Origin: Eutypa lata
Taxonomy: Eukaryota; Ascomycota; Sordariomycetes; Xylariales; Diatrypaceae
Length of the DNA stretch: 64,000 nt
Assembly (NCBI GenBank): GCA_022661535.1
Contig: JAKULF010000008.1
Span: 2,852,001-2,916,000, forward strand
Reading direction: 5' to 3'
Shown here: in pieces, positions 34,701-47,434 of the stretch
How the letters are laid out: every line of letters starts with the position of its first letter
How positions within the stretch are numbered: position 1 is the stretch's first letter
Position numbers and translations under genes: made by a program
Notes under the pieces: generated by a model
Seen by the model: only the letters and a program-made list of their open reading frames with translations
Database searches by the model: none
Told to the model about the DNA's origin: nothing

Positions 34701-35699
34701 CTACGTACGACCACTGCACACTGTGGACTATCCTCGTGTTCAGCTAAAAGAAAACTATTCAACCAGTACCTTCTTCGGGTTGAAGAGGGTTGACTTCATG
34801 TACGTATTTATGGCTGTTGCTAATAACTACATGATCGACGATGGCTCATTTCTACACAGCTGGTGGGTCGAGATGGGGTGATGGCTTTAGCACAGCACGA
34901 GATATTTAGTTAGTTGGACCCAGGCACCATGTGGAAAGCAAGACTAGTCGTCGCGTCATCACGGAGAAAGACGCGGGCACTTGTATGTTCTAGAGTATAA
35001 TCCAGTAATTACTCAGCTGTGAGAAGGGCATCTAGATGACAAGTGCGTCCCAGGTATGTATATCTGAGCCTTATAGATCACTACATCATAAGTTATAAAC
35101 TATGAAAGTAGGATGGTGAGAAGATGAGGCAAAAAGCGAAAGGGAACTTCGACTTTCGAAGGAAGTCTTATCTACATCTTATCCATATATTCGGGAAAAA
35201 ATCTGTTGTAGTAGGTAGTAATAATGTATATAAGATATTATTGTATAATAATTGAGGCTACAAGATCCAAGCCTCTCCCAAAAATGTGCATTGGCATCAG
35301 CCAGTTCTGTTACACCATGACATGACATCTATCTATGTGATCTACCAAATTCCTGCAATGCATGAAGTATAAAAAAACAAAGGGGAAAAAGGCATGTGTG
35401 CTCCTGTAATGAACGCCGGGTCTCTATCCTCCTCATTAAACCCCGTCCCCTACCCGCGCCAGATGTATTTTAGACGTTCCCCATTGCGTTGTCTACCCAT
35501 TTTACCAACCCATGCGTGCTCGGCACGAAAAGGCTAAACAAAACAAAACAAAACAAAAAGTATGGCTCGAAATCACCAAATCAGTCGCTCCTTCGCTTGC
35601 TTCGTTTCTCATAAGCAGACCGTCCTAAAGTAAAATAAAAAGACCCACGAACGCCTTCTAATTTGTATAGATTTCTGTCGATTCCGTACATAAAGAAGA
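28786..35699. other. 6.9-kb gene-poor region
   Basis: No gene could be supported in this stretch. It contains many TACATA/TAGGTA-like microsatellite motifs (for example 29270-29290 and 29400-29480), a 9-bp tandem repeat (30033-30077) and short unmatched frames. A 128-codon frame at 31746-32132 has no family features. The two flanking genes both read to the left, so the region is the promoter side of the perilipin and the 3' side of the ThrE-like gene. Confidence 0.55.
30033..30077. repeat. 9-bp tandem repeat (AGATGGACC)4
   Basis: Four exact units AGATGGACC occupy 30042-30077, preceded by a diverged unit GAGATGGATC. Read on the minus strand, the repeat would encode a Gly-Pro-Ser tripeptide, but no gene is supported. 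Confidence 0.85.
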
Positions 35700-38367
35700 T
35701 CAGAGCGTGAATAGCCCGCTTCTCCGTTTTCCGAGGGGGTAAATGATGAGAGCGCTCAGGAATAATCCCACCGTGATGCCAATAGCTATCTGGATCATAG
35801 TCCCCGCGACGCTAAATACCATGGAATTCAAGTCGCTACTTGCATCCACAGCAACCTAGTCCAACCCGTTAGCCATGGCTAGAACGACATAGTATGAAGA
35901 CCGATATTGGTGATGAAGAACTTACAGTGGAAGTGCCGTTGATCGCTTTCGTAGAGTTAGACACTTTATTGGCGGCCTCCAGCCCACTGAGTAAACTCCC
36001 CGTGGCGGCGAGGCCACTTGGAACTTGGACAAATATCGCAGGGAGTAAGGCGGCGGCCGCAACACCATGACGAACTCGTGAGTATAAATTAGCCAATATG
36101 CCAATAGCCAGGGCACCCAACGTGTTGGCTATCTGAGGCACCGCGCTAATCCGTCTGTTGGTAAAGAAGTTGACGACATAACCAGCAAAAGCAATGATAA
36201 TCTGAACTGGCATCTGCTTCCACTTTGCTTGGTTTACAAAAGCCAAGCAAACAGTAAAGAGCGGGACGAAGAAGAAACGGTAGTACGATGGTATCGGATT
36301 GACACACGTTGTTGCCATGGTGGCGTTTGGGTCGACTAGGCCGTACAGGACAGTGCCTACGGTTATACCGAAACCGAGGAAGAGGGAGTAGATAATGGCA
36401 TAAACCATGCGGATAGACCCAGGGACGATAGCTTTTGATTGAAGCTCGAGGGCCGCGCACACTGACGAAAACTGTTAGTTTCACATGTTCGCTCAAGCGA
36501 TAGGGGGCCATTTCAAACTTACAAACAAACCAGCCAGGCAAAATTAGGGCGATAGAACTTTGGGCCATAGCTGAGAAACAGAACAAGGGGTTTTCACCTC
36601 CGATACTGCCCAAACCTCTAGCTATGAAACTGGTTATAATGGTAGCGCCGACCTCGAAAACGTTGTTGTAGATAGGGGAGGCTGGGGCAGCAACGAGCTG
36701 CAAGTATCCGACAATGCAGCCGAGTATGAAGCACATGGGCATGTCGATGATGCGCCCGTCGAAGCCAAAGGGTGCGACCGTGGCAGCGGCAAAGCCGAAG
36801 CCAAGAACTCTCAGCCATTTGTTGTATTTGTCCCCAGAATCCATCACTTTCGATAGCCTATTCATTGCTTCGTCGACGCCGGTGACATCGTGAAGGACTT
36901 CTTTGTAAATCTCATGTACGTCCTTCAGCTTTCCGAGCTCGAGTCCTTGGGCGGTTCTATTTAATACAGTTATTAGAATATTCCACAAGGGGTCGTTAGC
37001 CAAGCATCGCCTGTAGCTTACCGAACGATTTTGACTTCGGCAGTATGCGTTGACCTGTCGTCGAAAGAGATGATCATACAGCCTGGCAGATACAAAAACT
37101 GGCTATCGATTTCAAGCATCCTCGCTGTCATTTGGAGATACTCTTCAAGTCGGTGGGTAGGCGCGCCATAGAGCATGAGAGCGCGACATAATTTGATGAT
37201 GTACTTCTGACGACTCAGGGTCTCGGCGATATGGACTGTGATCCTGATCTCATCTTCTATCCGGGGCCGACCGAAACTCATCAATTTGCTGCTCGGGCTC
37301 CGCCTGTGTTTGGGCCGTTTTGGCCGTCCGACCTTCTCCGGCGGGCTTGTGCTTTCTGCCGTCGAGACAACGCTAGACTGCACGCCAGGCGTGCCAGGAG
37401 TGCCAGCGAAAGCACCGAGGCGTGCAGAGGCCTCGACCAAATTGGCTAACGTGTCCTGGGACTTGTTTTGGTCGTACCATTTTTTCCGAGTAGGGGTCGC
37501 CGTGCCCGAAGATATAGGGGTAGAAAAGCCGCTAATGTCTGCTTTCCGGCGATCCGTGGGAGTACTAGTACTAGACTCGGAGGTTTTGTAGAGCTTCAAG
37601 AGGTGCGACAGGACACCTCCACGATAATGGTCTGGTGGAGGTATGTAATGTTCAGCAAACCCCTTTTCCTCGACCGGCGTGCTCGGGCGTGTGATACTGC
37701 CTGGGTCTACGGTTGGAAGGTGTGGGGCGTGAGTAATGTGACGACCTCTCTGTGTATGTGTCCGGACGAGATCATAAGCCACCTTCTTGACAGCACGTTG
37801 CTCTTCAAAGGTGGGCTTCTCCCCATTCTCTTGGCCGTCTAATGGATGTTCGCCGAAACCCATGTTCAAGTCATTGAGAGGGATGCTGGAAGACGGCGGA
37901 AGAAAATTGCCCCCGCTGCTGATTGTTTCCGCGTCCGATTCTACCGAGGTTCTTCTCGATCCGGGGGCTGAGTACGATCCTAGAAGACTTGCTGCGACAT
38001 GCTGAGCCCGTTCCTGCGCGGCAAATGCTTGTCTTGCTTTTTCGGAATTTGGATCATCGGCTTCTGATACATCGCTCATAATAGACATCATCGAATTGTA
38101 AGAATTCCCCCGTAAGACAGATGGTCGTGGTCGTGGTACCGGTAACGGAATCGATACCGTGGGCTGATTTCCATGTTCCGTTGATGACCCCGCTGTTCCT
38201 ACAGCTCGCGGCTCCGCTCCGGCGGTGCTGTTAAACCGCACTCGTCCCTTCTCCTTTTTGCCGCCATTGTTGAAGTTTTGAGGCGTCGGACTCTGTGGGG
38301 TCGCCTCTGATGATGTAGGTGCTGTAGCAGTGAAATAATCCTGGGAAGATTGACCAGTGTTGTCCAT
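35700..38367 (-). CDS. ThrE/DUF1212 (Prm10-like) membrane transporter
   Basis: Four exons (38367-37022, 36956-36523, 36461-35926, 35855-35700) give 823 residues. The first ~370 residues are disordered, rich in Ser, Thr and Pro. The ThrE domain then begins with the cytosolic segment LCRALMLYGAPTHRLEEYLQ and the FLYLPGCMIISFDD block. About ten transmembrane helices follow, for example GFGFAAATVAPFGF, PIYNNVFEVGATIITSF and IPNTLGALAIGI-like segments. The family covers bacterial threonine exporters and the yeast pheromone-regulated Prm10/YJL107C type; substrates in fungi are not established. The last intron has a good CTAAC branch point, and the final exon supplies the terminal helix and a basic tail. 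The conventional ATG is at 38367; open frame continues upstream without another ATG. Confidence 0.88.
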
Positions 38368-41300
38368 AGTATTGTAATCAGTTGTCAATTCGGCGCTATG
38401 GGTTCGCTAGACTGGGCGAGATTTGGGATGATACTTGTATGGGATTATAGCATCCAAGTGCTTCTCCCTTCAAATGCTTTCTTCACCTCACTCGAAAGCT
38501 GCTGTATGTATGGAGTTTAAAGCAAGACATGTAGAAGTAGGAAAGAGGGAGGAGGTGCATTCATTCTAAACCTTCTTGAGCGGGTTTTCTGTAGGGGATT
38601 TGCGCTTGCGGAGAGGGCGGGCAAGTCTGGACTGGTTTTGGTATGATTACCTAACAAACTGACTAGCAGGAACAAAGGCAAAAAACTGACAAACTGGAAA
38701 GGCCGAAAGGTAAAAACAGGCAGGATGGATATTATTAGAGAAATAAAGTTTTACCCATAGGCCCACGGGTACGCTATGAACAAAGTTCAGACGTATACGT
38801 ACGCAGTGGACTGGTAGACAGGCATGCGCTTTTACAGTACATATGTACATATATCTCTACACTACTATTAGCACTACCTGGGATCTAGAGCTGGAGCTAT
38901 CTTTTAAAGCATTCATTACTGCGATTGAGAGCTTTAGAATATTTGCACGTATGATACTTACGTACACACCTACATACACATACGTTGCTATGTAACCAAA
39001 GCAATCGGAAATATCTGGGTACCTACATCAGAATAGTAGGATCGGTATTAGGAAGCGGGACCTGACCGACTAAAACCGAATGATTTCCATAAGGAGGTTG
39101 GCGCAAATAGTTGCCATAATGGATCTCAGATGTCCTTGGATGTCCTTGGATGCTTCATACAAATCATCTCCATTTTATCATTTATGGGTACTGAATTATG
39201 TACAATAAGTACCCGATTACTTTATTTTATGCATTGGTAACGGTAGGTCATGTTGTGGATCTTGAGACGTGTGGTACGTTTAACGGGCCGATGGAGATTC
39301 GAGAAGAGTCATTGATACGTTGGATAGGTACATCGGGATGTGCGGAATGCGGTTATAACATTTTATGGTATGGAAGAAAGAAAAAAAAGAAGAAGAAAAA
39401 AATCTCAAAAGGATCCATCCTCAAATATTATTGGCTGAGGTATAAAGAAGACAGAATAGTAGAGAAAAGCATCTAAAACATCTATGTAACTATATGTACT
39501 CGGTTAAGAGGAAGCCTGCCGGACAAATCGCCAAGGGGGGCCAATGCTTACGACCTTAGAAGCTATAAACACAGCATAGCAGCGGTGACTAAAAAGCATA
39601 CGCCAACTCCCTTATCTCAGTGGGCCTTCCCAACCAATACGAAATCATTATTTTGATTATGTTCCAGACCTTAAAATCAGTACTGTGAGCAATGGGGCCT
39701 ATTTTCATATTTAAAACAAGCGCCAATGTGCCAGAACCCATTGCGAATCCATTCTTTACTTTGCAGCTCCAGTACATAGGATTGCTCCGTGGGGGGCTCA
39801 GCGTGTGACGTGACGTCAGGTGGGGACTACACAATCCACTGGATGAAGGTTCCAGTTGAGCAGTGCTGCTCTTCACCTGCATTAAGTAAAAATTACGACG
39901 AGGACCAACCTTGGAAGTCAAGTCTGGGTGGTATGCAAGCACTTCTGACATGACAACAACAACATACACCTTAATCTATCATTGATAAGATTTATATAAA
40001 AAGGTAAAGTCGTTGACAACCTCTACAACACCAAACTGACCAATGCTATTTCAAACATTATAACCACGCCGATCCCGAAACGCCAAGATGAACCATATGG
40101 AAAACCCGGTGTCGCCGCATTGGGTACCAAGAATTTGTGCAGTCTCTAGTTTAATGATCCTCCCAGCCCTTTCTATGCTAAGCGAATAGCTTCAGGGCCA
40201 ATCGATAGCAGAGCCGCAAGCGGAAGCCAGGGGCAAACCGGCTTTCTTTCACATGCATGAATGGACATCAGCTCTTGACTGGCTGGTTTGGTCAGTACGT
40301 GTAACTATCAGGGTACCTGCCGAGAATGCTACCGTGTCACGGCATACGTACATATTTTTTTTCTGCACACAAGAACGTAACCTACAGGTCTTCGTTTCAA
40401 GCAATGATGTACGACGATCGGATGATACATGCAGCGATGATGAAATGCCAATAACCTATAAAAGAGGTTTAAGAATTTTGAATCGGCAAACATCGGTTGT
40501 TTGTTAGCTGATCGATTGATCGAGGGAATGTTGAATATCTCATCACATATTATCTCGCAGAACCACCTACACTGCTACATAGGCAGATAGGCAGCAGAGC
40601 AGATAGGTCGAGAAGGAATTAAATTAGCATCCCGGCCCATAGGATCTGAGGATTCAACACTCGGGTTTCCTAATTGGGCGTTAGCCATTTTTAACTTCAG
40701 ACCTTAGCAAGATTATTACCTGTTTCAACGGGGTTTATTGGCGCGCGTAACATCGTGAGATCAGATCGAGTCCATACGTAGAACGTAGGTATTGTACACT
40801 GGTTATGCGCACACGTAGTACAATAATTCCAATCCCTAAAGTAAATATATTTTTGGCAAATGAGAAAAATCCATTTTATCTATATTCCTCTATCCATCTA
40901 CATACCATGCAACCCCTACCATAATTAGTTACCAGCATGCATCCTTCACGAGATGGTGCGCAGACAGCTGAAAGCTCCATATTTCCATAGATAACCACGC
41001 AGGACCCGCCGCGCCGCGCCGCGCACAACGAAGCAAGGGAGGGATATGCTGCTATCAAGCGCTCGGGAACTACTGCATGATAATTATCTAGCCCTACCAA
41101 CTCGATGCCGACCAGAACATCCAGAACATCTAGATTCTAGAATGTGAGAATTAGTGGGTTATTTTTGGACTGCTAGGGGGAAAGACTTACAAGGAAGCTT
41201 TCTCAGGTCTCGCCCGTGGAATAAACTCTTTAGTAATGTCGAACTCAGGGGCCAAGCTACAGTACCTACATAACTACCTAGTTACTCTATAGTTAGCCAA

Positions 41301-42265
41301 AGCGAAGACATGAGGCTCGGGCGGCACGTGGTCGATTTAATCGATAGTGCGCTCTCTTGATTTATGGGTCTTGACTGTGTCGTAAAAATTTTTCCTGTTC
41401 ACGATCTTTGAAGCTCCGGGGCAGCAGGGTGTGCAAGGTCCTGCCGAGAGATTAGGGTGGGTGTTACACGTACGAAAGAAACAGCGTGCGCATAGTTACG
41501 GGCGGAGCGGGCACGATTCGCACGATTCAAATCTATCTGCCTACTTTTTCTATTTTATTTTTACACAGCCCTCTGTGGGCGCGAAATGAAAGTCCCAAGA
41601 TTCGAAGGATGCAGGTCCCGTCTTCCACGAGGCCCACTGATAATGCAATCCCGTCATCTTGGACTGCCTGACGAGATAATCAAAGGAAAGAAGAGGAAGG
41701 AAAACAGGTCCCCAGTCCTGCGTGCCCGACCGCTTCAATAGCAATGCCCAACTATGGCATCGTAACCGTGCGCAGATTAGCAGAACAGCGAGAATCGGCC
41801 TGCCTTCACGTGCTTTATCTATAGGACATTTCACGATGCTACCCAAGGGGCATTCCGTCGAAACAGTTGGTGTTGACCGAGTGGGAAAAGGAGGGTCGGG
41901 ACCCCCCAACGATTTTCACAACATGGGTACGGGATTGGGTCGGGTTTTGGCATATCAGATGCGACGTGGGACTACTGTGACTCCCCTTTCATCCAAGCCG
42001 GCCCGATAGAACGTTGTTGACCTTCACCCCCCCTCAAGGTGCTTCATCAACAAAGATAAACCTGCATGCGCGGATATGTAGGTAGGCATAGACACATACA
42101 CGTGCTAAACATGCATGGGGCATGAGAAGCTCCATTATCAGGGGCACAACAAGATGAAAGGAAAAGAAATATGAAAAAAAAAGTTCTAATTATAGTTATT
42201 CATCATACAACGATCTGATACAAAGAAATTAATATTTAAAAAAAAAATATAAAAAAAAAGACTAA
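38368..42265. other. 3.9-kb intergenic region, no gene recognised
   Basis: It holds the ThrE-like promoter, A/G-rich simple sequence at about 39376-39402, a GCGCC repeat at about 41005-41024 and a duplicated GCACGATTC at about 41512-41529. A minus-strand frame at 39589-39969 and overlapping frames at 41550-42009 show no family features. Confidence 0.5.
41005..41024. repeat. short GC-only tandem repeat (GCGCC)n
   Basis: About three and a half CGCGC/GCGCC units stand out inside AT-rich intergenic DNA. No function is suggested. Confidence 0.7.
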
Positions 42266-45200
42266 CTATGGCCACCGAGGCCCTTGAGGCGGCGGAGGCG
42301 GCGGAGGCGCCAGAGGCGCCAGAGGCCCCCCTCCTCGGCCAGCATATGGAGTACCACCAGGGAGGGTCGGTGATGCCGGCGGTATTTCCATCCCGGGCAC
42401 GGGGACTGGGACGAAGCCGTTGCTTATTAGCTGTGCTACCGCTGACTGCTGAAAGGGAGATGCCCTTATATTCCTGATGGGAGTTCCGCCGCCGCTGCCA
42501 CTGCCCCTGGTGTCCATGCCGCCCCTGCTGCCCCTACCGCCCCTGCCGCCCCTGCCGCCGCCCCTGCCGCTGCCGCCACCGCCACCGCCTCTGTTGCCGC
42601 CGCCGCCGCCCCGTTGAGGGGGTGTCCCGTATGGTGTGACGCGGGAATCTCTCCACGCCCCCGGCTTCGGCTTCGGCTTGTTATTGTCATCGTCATCGTC
42701 ATCATCATCGTCGTCGTAGTTCTCATCGAAAGTGATATTACGGCGCGCGGGCTCCGGCGGCGGCGGTGGGGGCGGCGGTAACATCTTGGTGAACCAGTCT
42801 AGGATCTCTTGGTCCGTCTCGCCGGGGTATTGCCTGGTCTGGACTGCTTGCAGAACGTACGGCTCGAGCTCTGCTAGCGTGGGCCGATCAACGGGGACTG
42901 TGACGTTTTCAAAGGTTGGTTAGCTGCTGTTTGTTCCTTTTTTCTTTTCCTTCTTCTTCTTCTTTCTTTCACAACCAACGCTCCCCGAGGGCGTGCTGGT
43001 GAAGAGGGGCAGAAGATAGTGTTAGGGTGTGCTTACAGTACGCTTGGCAGCCCGCAATCAGCTTCCGCAAATCAGAATCGATGACATCATAGCGGCTGTC
43101 CAGTAACAGTTGACTTCCAAATGACTGTGAGATTGAGGGTTCTCCACCATCAAATACTACATCTGAGATGCTCTGATTTAGGCCGGGCGAACGGCGCCAC
43201 AAGCCAGTAATAAGGCATTCCATCGACTGCCAGTGGTGTATTAGCGAACCGAAAACCAGCTATACATATATCCTATGGGGGCCCCGGCTCTGGGGGGGCC
43301 CTTTCACAGGCACAGAGCACCACTCACAAGTCCAACGTGCCATAAGTTCGTGTGTATCCCGTAGTTTCCCGCTAAAAAATCGGTTTTGATTTTATCAGAG
43401 TTGTTGGCGAAAGTGTCCCAGCGGGCGCAGAATTGTTCCTGGAAGCCAAAATCATCAGCACATTTCCAGGTAGGCATCTACGAAACGCATAGAGACGACT
43501 TACCGGGGCAAGAAACCCTGTTTTCCCCAGATTGCGCAGTTGCTCGTAGTATCTAATGGATAAGGCGTAAGCGCTATGTACCTCTCGAGTGGCTATATGG
43601 GAAGGAAACCTACTGGTCCGGTTGGTCGGGCAATATTTCCTGCGTGAGACCGAAATCGGCCAACTGTCATCCGTACCCTTAGTTATGATGCTTCAGCTAG
43701 TTGGGAGTAGGATTGACTACTGACCTTGAGTACAGGATTCAGCCGATGCTCTTCATCATCTTTGTTCGCTATATGGACGAAGACTATACGAGTGTAAGTC
43801 GTAGGTGCCAAGTTTCTAAATAGGGGTTCCTTATGATTAACAAATCGAGGTCCAACTCACTATTTTTCGGGTCCAGGTCAAAGTGGACAATTCGACGAGG
43901 AAGCTTGTCTTGAGGGATAGTCTCCATGATTGGGTAATTTTTCAACTGGTTGTCTGGGCGGTCGTTAGGGGGATACGCCATCCTGCGCCTGTGGTCAGTC
44001 GTCAAGGTTCCCTTAAGCAAGGCGACGAATAAAAGGAGCCTTAGACACTGGTCTTTAAAGCTAGATTTCATTTGAATAACATCCCGAATAAGGTACGCGT
44101 AGTTATGTCGTTATAGAAAGAACAGAAATAAATGGTTGCAGAATCTCTTACCCAATGCACAACCTGATCACTGTCCGAAAGAATGTCAGCATACTGGTCC
44201 TTTAGATGCCAGTTGAGAAATTAGCAGCAAAACCGGAAACTCACTGCAGAGAAAGAATCTCCAGAGAACCCTATTTGGAATATAGACTTTATCAGGAGTT
44301 CGTGACTTATCCTTTAGCCTATTAAGCTTTTTTATGATCTGGGCCAAGTCGCCGTTAGGCACATATTCCATGAGCATAGCGTCCATAGGTTCCGGCTTCT
44401 TGTTGATAATCGCGAGCTCCGCCGGCGTTCTCGGTCTAGCTCCGCCAGCCGTCTGAGCTGCGAGAGCAGCTAGGTATGCTTCTTTCTCAGGCAAAGTTAT
44501 GAGCTCGTCAGGGTTATACTGTGGCGTCTGTATAATATGCTGCGCCTTGTTGAAGATCTGTAAGAGTATACCGACACGTAAGCATCACAGAAGCCACATG
44601 ATTCTTACCCAAGATAACTTACGCTAGTAATGACGCCTTCGTGGAGTACAGAGTAGGTACTGCTAGTGGAGACTTTCATGCCGAGTACTCCTTCATACTT
44701 ATTATTTAGGTCAAATTGGTCAACCACTGGAATATCTAGAGTCAGCAATGGTCTTTATGGATGCTTTGGCGAGGTATGGGAGTTGTGCCGGATCCTCTCT
44801 CCAGAATATACCCTTTCGAGTTACATCAAATATTGAAGCTAGCTATGAAAGCAAGAAAATAAGTTTAGAAATCACTTACGAGCGACGAAGCCACAGCCGC
44901 CTGCACCAATAGTCTTGTTGAACTTGTATAGCTTCGAAACGCCGAACCCTTGCTTCAGGTCCGTAATGACAGTTTGAACCGCTCTAATCTTGTTCTTCTC
45001 CCGTTCAGGCCGTCCAGTTATGTCATCATCTTTAAGGTCCTCGAACTTCTCATTGTCTTTGGCCCTTAGAAGAAGCCGATGGGTTGGTGGTGCCTTGACA
45101 TTCTCTTTGAAAGGACCTACCTTAGGAAATATCCTATTTGAGCTTCCTCCCCACCTCAGTACTTGTCTCTGCCTTGGGTCCCACGGCTCGCTTTGGCGGT

Positions 45201-45294
45201 AGTGACTAAATTTATCACGGTTTTTCCATCGCAAGTCCACATAGTCGTCAAAGGACAATTGTGGAAACTGGTTTTGAATTCTGTTCACCGCCAT
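42266..45294 (-). CDS. fungal protein kinase with poly-Asp/RGG C-terminal tail
   Basis: Twelve exons (45294-44880, 44838-44812, 44735-44623, 44557-44245, 44170-44152, 43982-43861, 43783-43725, 43663-43614, 43552-43504, 43438-43328, 43226-43037, 42897-42266) join to 699 residues in one frame. The kinase landmarks are the glycine loop IGAGGCGFV (129-137), Lys168 in GMKVS, the catalytic loop HFDLDPKN (Asp331), DFG at 359-361 and APE at 388-390. HFD replaces the usual HRD, as in a class of fungal-specific kinases. The tail from residue 528 has eight prolines, a run of ten Asp, then Gly/Arg-rich RGG boxes. Such tails often bind RNA or condense. A 27-bp exon and a 19-bp exon make the model intricate. 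Exon 6 could start six bases earlier at another AG. Substrate and pathway are unknown. Confidence 0.78.
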
Positions 45295-46249
45295 GTTAGC
45301 GAAAGTGCGTTGTACTAATCCAGTAAATTGGTCAGGTATGCTAAGAAGTTCTTCAGTAAATTGAATGGGATTTGGATACTTCCTCTAATACGGTAACGAT
45401 ACAAAGGCGTTTAAAAGGCTAGTATTGTTGTGCGAGTCCTTTGAATAAGCCACTGCTTCAAGCAAGGGCAATTAGACTCGGCTGCATTCGGTCTTGAGTG
45501 CCAACAAAGGCAAGCTGAAAAGGCTAAACGGAGTTAGTTACAACCATCACAATCATACGAATAAATGTACAGCTTAATAATTGAATTAAAAGGGTTATCT
45601 TAACTACACCGGAGTGTAACTGCAATCATAATGATTAATAAATCTACATGACAGGAAATGTTACCAATCCAGGAATGTTAGTCGTAGCCACATTCTCGCG
45701 TCAACTATTTGGTACATAACGTAAGAGAGGCTATCGCCAATGTTGTTATCCCATCGACGTTAGACCTTGATACTATGTAAATATGTATATATTTTAAGTA
45801 TATAATGTTTTATATTTCTTGGCAGCTGTAGCTGGCCGTCGATGTGTCACCTCAACCGACCTATCAAAATAATCGGTAGACATCCGAATAGGCAATTCTA
45901 CGTATAGGCTCAGTGTCACGTCCCCGCTCTCGGGTTATCTTCACCCTTTTATAGTGGGGCATCCTTGCCAAAAAAGGGGGAAATCGAAGTCCTTCTCGCC
46001 GACCCCGCAGACCCCCACCCCAAGCTACGCCAGTTGAGTGGGTGAGGGCAGTTAACTAGACCTCGGCCGATGTATGTAACTTCGGGTTAGGTAGAGTGAA
46101 GGAAACGAGTCTCCATCTTCACAAATTTATTATCCTATGCTCTTCATCATCAGCTGTGCCTTGTAGTGTCCCTACGTGCTTTGCTCTCTGAACTCAGATT
46201 TATCCTATTTCACTTGAAGAAACTGCAGCTCAGATAAAAGTTATAAACC
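45295..46249. other. divergent promoter between kinase and aldolase
   Basis: There is no coding sequence. This AT-rich region of 955 bp serves both divergent genes. Confidence 0.6.
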
Positions 46250-47434
46250 ATGTCATTTACGACTGCGGTCCGTAACGCTTTGAATTCCGGGTCAACTGCC
46301 TTCGGATTTTGGCTCACGTGAGTTTCGACCTTCTTACGTGGCATATTTCAAACTGGGATAATGTGCGGGCATACATTTACTGATCTCATCTGTATTTTCG
46401 GAACCCTCAGACTCCCTACTGCGGCGGGTGCGAAGACAATTCTACGTTCCTCGGCTGGTGGCTTCTCCTGGGTCTTAGTCGACGCCGAACATGGATTGAT
46501 CAATGATAGCAACTACTACGAGGTACGTCTACTACCTAGTCACTAATGCCAGGGCGTGCCACTAATGAAATCTTGGGCGGTCCATGTAGCTGGTCAATGC
46601 GATCGCCGCTGAAGGAGCAAGCCCGATCATCCGGGTCCCATGGGCCGAAGAATGGATGATTAAGCGGGCGCTAGACTCGGGAGCGCACGGTATCTTGACG
46701 CCAATGTGCCACACAGCGGATGACGCTGCTCGCATCGTGAAGTACACCAAATACCCACCCGTAGGGTCACGAGGGTATGGTCCGGCATTCGCAGTACACT
46801 CTCTACTGGGTGTTCAAGGACAGGATTATGACTCTGGGGCCGACAAAGGCTTGTTGGTCTCGGTTCAGATAGAATCAAGATCAGGAGTAGAAAACGTGGA
46901 GGAAATTGCTAAGGTTGATGGACTTGATGTATTACTCATTGGTAAGTTCATGCACAGTGCACGCGCGTGTGTTTGGGGGCCCTTGGTCGAACATACTTAC
47001 AGCATGCTGCAAATGTACTGACAATTCTTTGAAGGCCCGTTCGATCTTGCCAAGCAGATGAACGTCACTCGCCGGGGAGAAGAGCACGAGGCGGCCATCC
47101 AGCGTATCTTAAAAGCCGCGAAGACGGCGGGTAAAAAAGCAGCTATCTTCTGTAAGTCCTCGTCCTTAAAACATGTTTCTCCTCTGGAACTGTTCATTGT
47201 AACCCTCGACAATATCTTGAGTTATCACTCCAATCAAGAAATATCAAACTAATAAATATACTTTCTCCTTCAGGCACCGATGGGGATGATGCTCGTGTGC
47301 GCGCTGAACAGGGCTTTGACATGGTGTCGGTCATTACTGATACCTCCATCCTGGGCGACGGCATGGCACGTGAGCTAGAAGCGGCGAAGGGAAAGGGAGT
47401 GGGAGGGGATAGAAAGCCTGGAAAGGGGTATTAG
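46250..47434 (+). CDS. HpcH/HpaI-type class II aldolase
   Basis: Five exons (46250-46317, 46411-46522, 46590-46941, 47035-47151, 47274-47434) give 269 residues, the usual length. It carries the family blocks FGFWLT, WVLVDAEHG (His50 as probable base), IIRVPW, SGAHGILTPMCHTADDA, PPVGSRGYGP, VQIES and GPFDLAK. The acidic residues of the last two probably bind the divalent metal. Members cleave 4-hydroxy-2-oxo acids, such as 2-keto-3-deoxy sugar acids or 4-hydroxy-2-oxoheptanedioate, to pyruvate plus an aldehyde. In fungi some act in sugar-acid or aromatic catabolism; the substrate here is not determined. The C-terminus ends in a basic, Gly-rich tail. It diverges from the kinase gene and converges on the carboxypeptidase gene. 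Confidence 0.92.

Noticed and set aside
39589..39969. 126-codon minus-strand frame
   Set aside because: No recognisable motif or exon context; composition looks like non-coding DNA.
41550..42009. Overlapping minus- and plus-strand frames of 119 and 95 codons
   Set aside because: Mutually overlapping, without motifs, in intergenic DNA.
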